NCBI GenBank assembly: GCA_029861655.1
Contig: JAOTZA010000206.1
Location: forward strand, 1 to 5,960
DNA length: 5,960 nt
From: Acidobacteriota bacterium
GTDB taxonomy: Bacteria > Acidobacteriota > Thermoanaerobaculia > Multivoradales > JAHEKO01
Direction: 5' to 3'
Shown here: in pieces, positions 1 through 4,979 of the stretch
Layout of the letters: every line of letters begins with the position of its first letter
How positions within the stretch are numbered: the stretch's first letter is position 1
Translations under genes and position numbers: made by a program
The notes under the pieces: generated by a model
What the model saw: the letters and a program-made list of their open reading frames with translations, nothing else
What the model was told of the DNA's origin: nothing
The model's database searches: none

Positions 1-1578
1 TACTCCATCCTCGACATTCGCGATGCCAACGTCCAGGAAGTCGTCTATAAGCACCTGGGCGGCGAGACCCTCCAGTTTGCGGGCAACACCTACCAAACCG
101 TGATGGTAAACGAAACCCACACCAAGACCGGTGTGAGGCGCCACACCTGGATTGACTGGGAGAGCGGTCGGGTCGTCCAGGGCAACTTGCCAAACGACAG
201 GAGGTTCTACCTTACTGGGCCCGGCGTCGTGCGGCAGATCCAGATGGCCAACGTCAACGACGACCTCCTCTCCAAGGTCGGCGTTCTGATCGCTGACTTC
301 CAGAGCATTCGCTACATGAAGGTGCGCGCGGTTTTCCACCCGACCGGGTTGCGGCCTACGCCCGAGAGCTTGAACATTTCCGGCCAGACCTTCACGGGCA
401 CCGTGGAGGGAAACCGCATCGAGGGCATCTTCGAGATTCGACATCCCCGCTACGACGGCGCCGGCGCGCCCCCCTTTCCGCCCGACTTCGGAGAAGACGA
501 GTCGCTTGGCGAATACCTCGAGCCCTCGCTCCTCACCGAGTCCGACGACCCGGTGCTCGTCGAGAAGGCTCGTGAGCTGACCAGAGGGGCTCGGGACTCC
601 TGGGACGCTGCCCGCCGGGTGAGCACCTGGGTCGCCCACAACATCGACGCCGCCATCCCCGGTGGTGGCACCGCGCGCCGAACCTACGACCTTCGCGCCG
701 GCGAGTGCGGCGGGCACTCGGCCCTGGTCGCGGCGATGTGTCGCGCCGTCGGCATCCCCGCACGATTGGCCTTTGGCTGCCAGTACATCCCGAATTTCGG
801 CGGCGCTTTTGGCCAGCATGCCTGGAACGAGGTTTACATGGGAGAGCTGGTCGGTTGGGTCCCTCTGGACTCAACCGCCGAGGAGCCAGACTACGTTGAC
901 TCCGGGCACATTCGGATCGGTGATCTGCAATCGACCGCTAGCGCACTCAACCCGGTCGAGATGGAGGTTCTGGAATATGCGCTCGCGGGTGGAGAGGTGA
1001 TCGTGCCGACGCTCGGAACCGAGATCGCAACACCCGGGCCGGGGAGTAAGAGGTATGAGGCCTACCTCGGCAGATACTCGAGGCCGAGCGGTACGTTGGA
1101 CATCACCGTGGAGAACGACCGACTGGTCGTCGACTTCGACGGTCGGGTGGCACTGGCGCTCGGGGAGCCAGACCACGACGGTGTCTGGTCGTGCAGGAGC
1201 TCTTCCCGTGTGTCCGTCACGTTCGATCGTGGCGAAGACGGGCGCGTGACGACCATGGCGCTCCACGAGAGAACCCGGATGCGCAAAACCGGTGAACCCG
1301 ACAAGGCCGACCCAAAAGCTCCCGAGGAATTCCGGAGCCACTTGGGTACCTATTATCTAGCGGCTGGCGACGCCGAGTACGTCGTGGCCTGGCGTCACGG
1401 AAGCCTGGCGATCCACGACCCCAACGCCGGCAGGTTTGTGAGGCTGAATGAAGACCCCGACACTCAGGGCACCTGGATCTCGCAAGCCAGTGGGAACCGG
1501 GTCACCTTCCAGAACGGCCCAAACGGCAACGTCGAGCAGCTGACGCTCGACTCCACGCAATCCTTCAAGCGGCTGTAA
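1..1578 (+). CDS. Transglutaminase-like (TGc) protein with two C-terminal beta-rich repeats, 5' partial
   Basis: The frame is open from base 1, so the start lies left of the window; 525 residues are visible, numbered here from base 1. The first 185 or so residues resemble the beta-rich region that precedes the transglutaminase core in bacterial exported proteins. The core follows (about 187-300) with the full papain-like triad: Cys236 in GECGGHS (706-708), His273 in QHAWNEVY (817-819) and Asp290 in PLDST (868-870), with normal spacing. Two similar segments follow, about 352-430 and 444-525, each opening with YLGxY and reading like the lipocalin-like (DUF3471 or Pab87-octamerisation type) tails found behind hydrolases. 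The family cleaves or transfers on amide bonds; the substrate here is unknown. A periplasmic or secreted site is inferred, since any signal peptide would be off-window. The ATG at base 100 is internal. The gene converges on the minus-strand pair at 1689-2843. Fold call is firm, exact function is not. Confidence 0.88.
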   Translation, partial: YSILDIRDANVQEVVYKHLGGETLQFAGNTYQTVMVNETHTKTGVRRHTWIDWESGRVVQGNLPNDRRFYLTGPGVVRQIQMANVNDDLLSKVGVLIADFQSIRYMKVRAVFHPTGLRPTPESLNISGQTFTGTVEGNRIEGIFEIRHPRYDGAGAPPFPPDFGEDESLGEYLEPSLLTESDDPVLVEKARELTRGARDSWDAARRVSTWVAHNIDAAIPGGGTARRTYDLRAGECGGHSALVAAMCRAVGIPARLAFGCQYIPNFGGAFGQHAWNEVYMGELVGWVPLDSTAEEPDYVDSGHIRIGDLQSTASALNPVEMEVLEYALAGGEVIVPTLGTEIATPGPGSKRYEAYLGRYSRPSGTLDITVENDRLVVDFDGRVALALGEPDHDGVWSCRSSSRVSVTFDRGEDGRVTTMALHERTRMRKTGEPDKADPKAPEEFRSHLGTYYLAAGDAEYVVAWRHGSLAIHDPNAGRFVRLNEDPDTQGTWISQASGNRVTFQNGPNGNVEQLTLDSTQSFKRL

Positions 1579-1662
1579 GACGCGCGTTCACTAGTCACCG
1601 GAAGAGGTCTGCGCGATTCTGGTCGAGCGAATCGACAAGCACCAGAAAAGCGTGGGGATCGC

Positions 1663-1681
1663 AGTCGGATCGCTACCGACT
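1663..1681 (-). terminator. Candidate hairpin after the minus-strand gene pair
   Basis: A perfect 6-bp inverted repeat (AGTCGG / CCGACT, 7-base loop) begins 8 bases past the stop of the minus-strand gene. There is no adjacent U-run; four Ts in a row occur only about 12 bases further on. A second inverted repeat (TTCTGGT 1617-1623 / ACCAGAA 1641-1647) lies nearby between the convergent genes. Position suits transcription termination, but the structure is weak. Confidence 0.22.
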
Positions 1682-1683
1682 CA

Positions 1684-1707
1684 CCTCGTCAGCTCGTCAG
1701 CTCGTCA
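1684..1707. repeat. Three tandem 8-bp units over a stop codon
   Basis: The unit CTCGTCAG or a near copy repeats three times. Read on the minus strand it gives TGACGAGC, so each unit carries a TGA, and an 8-bp period puts successive TGAs in different frames (1705-1707, 1697-1699, 1689-1691). The middle of this array supplies the stop of the minus-strand gene ending at 1689. Slippage here would change only the last few residues. Confidence 0.75.
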
Positions 1708-2273
1708 AGAGAGCATTGAAACACCACTAGAGTGATCTTGCGGCCCTTGATGACCTGGGCGGTCGTTACGATTCGGGCGGAGACCTCGCCGGACTCGAAT
1801 CCGGCCGAGAAGATCGCTGCCGTTACGGCCGGCGGTAGCTCGATTCTCTCGAAGTTGGCGCCGCTCTCTTTCGTCTTGAACACGCCTGATGCCACATCGA
1901 GCGTCTCGAACTGCGCTGAGGCACGGTCGAGCAGAAAGACCCGGGTCTCCCACTCCGCCCGGACCCTGGCGACACTCTCTACCTCGCCGCCGTCAGGATT
2001 CGTTCGATTGGCAACAAGCCCACAAAAATAAGAGAGCTCTTGACTCTGGTCGATATCCCTGGGGATTTGTATTGCAGCTCTCAATGGGTCGGCCTTCGTG
2101 GCTTTTTTGGGTTTTCGGCTTTCGAACAAGCTGTCGACCAGGATCAGCCGATTGTCGACCGCCGGCAGATCAACCGGTAGCAATGCGAAGAAAAGAGTCC
2201 CGGCTACCCACGCAATGCCGGCGGCGACCGACCGTGTGCGCTTCTCCTTGTCTTTCAATCTCGACCTGGACAA
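1689..2273 (-). CDS. Exported protein of unknown function, paralogue of its upstream neighbour
   Basis: 194 residues from a TTG start. I do not recognise a named family. A basic N-terminus (RSRLKDKEKRTR) is followed by a hydrophobic segment at about 16-32, which indicates a signal peptide or membrane anchor. The remainder looks beta-rich with exactly two cysteines, Cys84 (SYFCGL) and Cys187 (FQCSLDE). It aligns end to end with the upstream 185-residue protein: P-DI--S--L-Y-C in the middle, then FE-G and VKGRK/IKGRK plus FQC-L-E at the end, roughly 30 percent identity by eye. Export plus paired cysteines suggests a disulfide-bonded periplasmic or surface domain (inference). The start is constrained: the preceding in-frame codons hold the TAA of the upstream gene only 12 bases away, and TTG is the first usual start after it. 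Probably the second gene of a two-gene operon. A membrane-tethered rather than cleaved form is possible. Confidence 0.8.
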   Translation of the reverse strand: MSRSRLKDKEKRTRSVAAGIAWVAGTLFFALLPVDLPAVDNRLILVDSLFESRKPKKATKADPLRAAIQIPRDIDQSQELSYFCGLVANRTNPDGGEVESVARVRAEWETRVFLLDRASAQFETLDVASGVFKTKESGANFERIELPPAVTAAIFSAGFESGEVSARIVTTAQVIKGRKITLVVFQCSLDELTS

Positions 2274-2282
2274 AACTCTATT

Positions 2283-2287
2283 CCCTT
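2283..2287 (-). promoter_or_regulatory. Ribosome binding site overlapping the upstream stop
   Basis: AAGGG on the minus strand lies 9 bases before the TTG start at 2273 and overlaps the TAA stop (2286-2288) of the preceding gene. It supports the TTG choice and suggests translational coupling of the two paralogues. Confidence 0.5.
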
Positions 2288-2843
2288 AACGATTCGGTTC
2301 GTGGAGGATGCACTGAAACTTCGTGAATCCCACTTTTCGTCCTTTGACAAACCGTACTCCGACCGCTACTTGCACCGTGAGATCGCCCCTTTCGAAAGCT
2401 TCGGTAGATGTCCCAGCTACCGTAGCCGGTATCTCGACCGGGACGACCGCCTTTCCGACATCGTCGGTCTCGACCGCAACCGCAAAAAGGTCTGTTTCTT
2501 CGAGCGCTCCGGTCCGGTGATCCAGAATACTGACGGTCGACTCGGCCTGCGCTTTCACTCCCTTGGCAGGTCGGCCGCCGATATCGCTCTTGGTCAGATT
2601 GAGAAAACAATCGTAGCGAAGGCTCTCGCTTCGACCGATGTCGTTCGGGACATCCAAGACAGCCGTCAACGGCACAGCCTTCCTTGCCTTGATCGGCCTG
2701 TCGTAATCCACCTGCGTGATGATGGCGTGAACTCTGTCGGCGCCCCGAGCCGGCATCGCCCCGAGCAGGATGAGAAGTTGGGCCAAGCCAACGCTGAAGG
2801 CTGTGGCCTGAAACAAGTGTCTCAATGGCCGCTCAACCGCCAC
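2286..2843 (-). CDS. Exported protein of unknown function, paralogue of its downstream neighbour
   Basis: 185 residues from a GTG start. A clear Sec signal peptide is visible: arginines at 5 and 8, a hydrophobic core at about 12-29 (ATAFSVGLAQLLILLGAM), and a likely cut after PARGA near residue 35. The mature part of about 150 residues looks beta-rich and has exactly two cysteines, Cys79 (RYDCFL) and Cys178 (FQCILHE), at the same positions as in the downstream paralogue. Shared blocks include P-DI--S--L-Y-C and FVKGRK---FQC-L-E. I recognise no known domain, so the function is open; a small periplasmic or surface beta-domain stabilised by a disulfide is the inference. Start choice: an in-frame TGA lies 27 bases upstream, GTG is the first start after it, and AGGAG sits 4 bases before it. 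It is first in the minus-strand pair and divergent from the TPR gene at 3000. An overlapping plus-strand frame is arginine-rich and lacks such features. Confidence 0.82.
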   Translation of the reverse strand: MAVERPLRHLFQATAFSVGLAQLLILLGAMPARGADRVHAIITQVDYDRPIKARKAVPLTAVLDVPNDIGRSESLRYDCFLNLTKSDIGGRPAKGVKAQAESTVSILDHRTGALEETDLFAVAVETDDVGKAVVPVEIPATVAGTSTEAFERGDLTVQVAVGVRFVKGRKVGFTKFQCILHEPNR

Positions 2844-2847
2844 GTGT

Positions 2848-2852
2848 CTCCT
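2848..2852 (-). promoter_or_regulatory. Shine-Dalgarno for the GTG start at 2843
   Basis: AGGAG on the minus strand, 4 bases upstream of the GTG. The spacing is short but acceptable, and no other start lies between it and the in-frame TGA further upstream. Confidence 0.55.
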
Positions 2853-2900
2853 GACCCTGGTTGCAGCTCACCTCGTCGGTTCCAGTTCTCGGACAAATCG

Positions 2901-2906
2901 ATTATA
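2901..2906 (-). promoter_or_regulatory. Candidate -10 element for the exported-protein pair
   Basis: The minus strand reads a perfect TATAAT here, about 58 bases before the GTG start, which would give a 5' leader of roughly 50 bases. No convincing -35 hexamer lies 16-18 bases upstream, so it may depend on an activator or be chance. On the plus strand the same bases give TTATAG, a poor -10 with TTCCAG 16 bases before it, which could serve the divergent TPR gene. Confidence 0.35.
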
Positions 2907-2988
2907 GCGACGGCGTTCTTCTCGCTCTAGATCGCTTCAACCCAAACCGAGGCCCGGCACGGACTTGCTTACGATCCAGGGTATTGTT

Positions 2989-2993
2989 GGAGG
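2989..2993 (+). promoter_or_regulatory. Shine-Dalgarno for the TPR gene
   Basis: GGAGG, 6 bases before the ATG at 3000, near-ideal spacing. The frame stays open upstream only to a TAG at 2928-2930 and holds no other usual start, so this site fixes the N-terminus and argues against a missing N-terminal domain in the same reading frame. Confidence 0.75.
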
Positions 2994-2999
2994 CAAACG

Positions 3000-4292
3000 A
3001 TGACAAAGCCCTCCGTAGCGATCTTGCCATTTGTCGATCAGAGCGCCGAAGGGGACCAGCAGTATTTTTGTGACGGCCTGGCCGCGGAACTGATCGCTGC
3101 GCTGTCTCGCGTCGAGGACCTGCGCGTCGCCCCACGCAGCTCTTCCTTCCGCTTTCGGACCGCCGACGACACCCAGGAGGTTGGTCGGCAGCTCAGCGTA
3201 GCCGCAGTGCTCGAAGGCAACGTCGCCAAGACCGACGAACGACTCCGCATTGGAACCAGACTCATCCGTACAGAAGATAGTGCGGAGCTCTGGTCCCGTA
3301 CTTTCGATCGTCCTCTGGAGGATGTCTTCGCAGTTCAGCGCGAGATCGCCGAGCGTATTGCCCACAAGCTCGAGTTTGCCCTCGACGAGAAGCACTGGCG
3401 GGCTCTGGAGCAAGCGCCGACCTCGAACATACGGGCCTACGAGTACTACCTCGAGGGGCGCGAGCGACTCTTCGAGTTCCGCCGCCGGGGCGTGGAAGCC
3501 GCGCTCACGCTCTTCAACAAGGCTCTGGCGCTGGACTCCGACTACGCGCGGGCTCTCGCCGGCGTCGCCGAGTGCTGCTGTTTTCTCATCATCATCTACG
3601 GTGCCAGCGAGGCGAGTCTTCTCGAGCAAGCCGAGCAGGCAAGTCGCCGTTCACTCGAGCTCGCCCCGGATTTAGCCGAGGCCCACGTAGCACGTGGCCT
3701 CGTGCTTTCGCTGCAGCAGCAGTACGGAGCTTCCCAGGAAGCCTTCGAGAGCGCTATTGCACTCAACCCGAAACTGTTCGAGGCCCACTTCTTCTACGCC
3801 CGTAACAGCTTCGTCAAGGGTGATCTCGAGACCGCCGCGAAGTTATTCAAACACGCCTCGAATATTGATCCCGACGACTACCAGGCGCCTCTGCTGCTGG
3901 GGCAGATCTTTGACGGCCTCGAGCGCCCTCAGGAGGCCGTGGCGGTTCGGCGCCGAGGTGTCCAGGCGGCCGAGCGCCGCCTACATCACCATCCTGGGGA
4001 GACCCGGGCGCTCTACATGGCGGCCAACGCCCTCGTTTGTTTGGGTCAGTCGGACAAAGGACTCCGTTGGGCCGATCGGGCCCTGGCACTCGAGCCCGAT
4101 GAGCCGATGGTCCTCTACAACTTGGCCTGCATCTACTCGCTGGCCGGGAAACTCGACCGAGCGCTGGAATTCCTCGAGAAAGCCGTCGCCGGTGGCGAGG
4201 CCTACGTCGACTGGCTCCGGCAGGACAGCAACCTCGACCCCCTTCGTGAGCACCCCCGCTTCCAGGCCTTGCTCGAGCGGCAGCGGGAGTGA
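3000..4292 (+). CDS. TolB-N/FlgO-like domain plus TPR repeat protein, stand-alone
   Basis: 430 residues. Residues 4-130 match the TolB-N/FlgO-like domain seen in bacterial 'adenylate cyclase', serine/threonine kinase and CadC-type proteins: SVAILPFVDQSAEGDQQYF, a DGLAAELIAAL helix, GRQLSVAAVLEGNV, and LWSRTFDRPLEDVFAVQREIAERI. From about 146 to 402 come some six or seven TPR units (for example 146-179, 225-258, 259-292, 335-367, 369-402), closing with the common LDPLREHPRFQALL tail. Such proteins act as protein-protein scaffolds in signalling or envelope processes; the partner here is unknown. There is no signal peptide, no obvious membrane segment, and no kinase, cyclase or DNA-binding domain, so a cytoplasmic adaptor is the inference. 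Residues 192-199 (CCCFLIII) form an odd cysteine cluster within one TPR helix. It is divergent from the exported paralogue pair and 63 bases upstream of the SRPBCC gene on the same strand, so co-transcription with the latter is plausible. Confidence 0.88.
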   Translation: MTKPSVAILPFVDQSAEGDQQYFCDGLAAELIAALSRVEDLRVAPRSSSFRFRTADDTQEVGRQLSVAAVLEGNVAKTDERLRIGTRLIRTEDSAELWSRTFDRPLEDVFAVQREIAERIAHKLEFALDEKHWRALEQAPTSNIRAYEYYLEGRERLFEFRRRGVEAALTLFNKALALDSDYARALAGVAECCCFLIIIYGASEASLLEQAEQASRRSLELAPDLAEAHVARGLVLSLQQQYGASQEAFESAIALNPKLFEAHFFYARNSFVKGDLETAAKLFKHASNIDPDDYQAPLLLGQIFDGLERPQEAVAVRRRGVQAAERRLHHHPGETRALYMAANALVCLGQSDKGLRWADRALALEPDEPMVLYNLACIYSLAGKLDRALEFLEKAVAGGEAYVDWLRQDSNLDPLREHPRFQALLERQRE

Positions 4293-4355
4293 CGCCAGGG
4301 AAATGCAGAGGGGGGGATGAACCTGCCGGGCAAGCGACTCGAGGACTGAGCGGGT

Positions 4356-4886
4356 ATGGACCGACCGGACTTCAAATGGCCGATAGCAGCTGCACAGCTG
4401 ATTGCGGCCCCCGCAGAAGAAGTCTGGAGGGTCATTTCAACGCCCGGGAATCTCGAGTCCTGCCATCCCTTCTGTGCAAAGAACCCCGTCCGCGAGTGGC
4501 CTGGCAGAGAATCCCGCGACGAGGTGCACTACCTGAGCGGCTGGGTCTTCGAACGCCGCTTCTGTCGATGGCTCGAGGGCGTCGGTTATGACCTCGAGAT
4601 CGGAAGGCCAAGCGGCAGAACGTCCTTCGTGTCGTGGCGAATATTACCCGTCGATGCACAAAGCTGCCGGCTCAGAATCGCTGTCTACCCGTTTGTCCTG
4701 CAGGATGTGCCGGTGGTGATCCGGTGGCTACCGCATATGTTGTACCTCCGCCCCATGCTGAGAAGGTACCTCTCGTCAGTCGTCAAGGGGTTTGAGTGGT
4801 TCGTGACACGCGGTGAGGCCGTACCCCGAGACCACTTCGGTCGCCACCCTTGGTTCTCGGGTCGGAAAGGGACGGGGCGAGGCTGA
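4356..4886 (+). CDS. SRPBCC family (START/polyketide-cyclase fold) protein
   Basis: 176 residues. The opening AAAQLIAAPAEEVWRVISTPGNLESCHPFC (residues 11-40) is the typical first strand and helix pair of SRPBCC proteins, followed by a strand-rich middle (DEVHYLSGWVFERRFCRWLEGVGYDLEIG and SFVSWRILPVD) and a long C-terminal amphipathic helix (about 130-152, LRPMLRRYLSSVVKGFEWFV). The fold makes a deep hydrophobic ligand pocket; the ligand cannot be told from sequence. About 20 residues beyond the last helix are polar and probably disordered. No signal peptide is seen, so a cytosolic location is likely. The start is set by an in-frame TGA at 4347-4349 just before the ATG; the Shine-Dalgarno is weak (GAGG at 4341-4344, 11-base gap). 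It follows the TPR gene on the same strand by 63 bases and converges on the HNH gene. Confidence 0.8.
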   Translation: MDRPDFKWPIAAAQLIAAPAEEVWRVISTPGNLESCHPFCAKNPVREWPGRESRDEVHYLSGWVFERRFCRWLEGVGYDLEIGRPSGRTSFVSWRILPVDAQSCRLRIAVYPFVLQDVPVVIRWLPHMLYLRPMLRRYLSSVVKGFEWFVTRGEAVPRDHFGRHPWFSGRKGTGRG

Positions 4887-4979
4887 GCTGACGCCGGCGC
4901 CCGCCCGGGCTCGAGCAGCTCATCGACTCGAACCAGGGACCGAGGGATGTCGTCGAGCAGGTCGTAAGTCTGTCAGGTT

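Noticed and set aside
2301..2930. Plus-strand open frame of 209 codons opposite the exported protein
   Set aside because: No recognisable motif or export signal; the minus strand has a signal peptide, Shine-Dalgarno and clear paralogy to the next gene.
2937..3629. Minus-strand open frame of 230 codons opposite the TPR gene
   Set aside because: Mirror of the well-supported TolB-N/TPR coding frame; no motif of its own.
3694..4320. Plus-strand open frame of 208 codons overlapping the TPR repeats
   Set aside because: Serine/arginine-rich frameshifted reading of the TPR gene; the TPR pattern is continuous in the other frame, so there is no sign of a true frameshift.
4289..4591. Plus-strand frame whose GTG overlaps the TPR gene stop
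   Set aside because: Coupled-looking start, but it overlaps most of the first half of the SRPBCC gene, and its product matches nothing recognisable.
4921..4935. tRNA-like T-arm (TGGTTCGAGTC on the minus strand)
   Set aside because: The flanking bases do not form the 5-bp T stem, and no acceptor or anticodon arms can be drawn around it.
4887..4979. Possible coding remnant between the SRPBCC and HNH genes
   Set aside because: One plus-strand frame reads plausibly as protein (GLEQLIDSNQGPRDVVEQVV), but it has no start and no recognisable family; in GC-rich DNA this is expected by chance.
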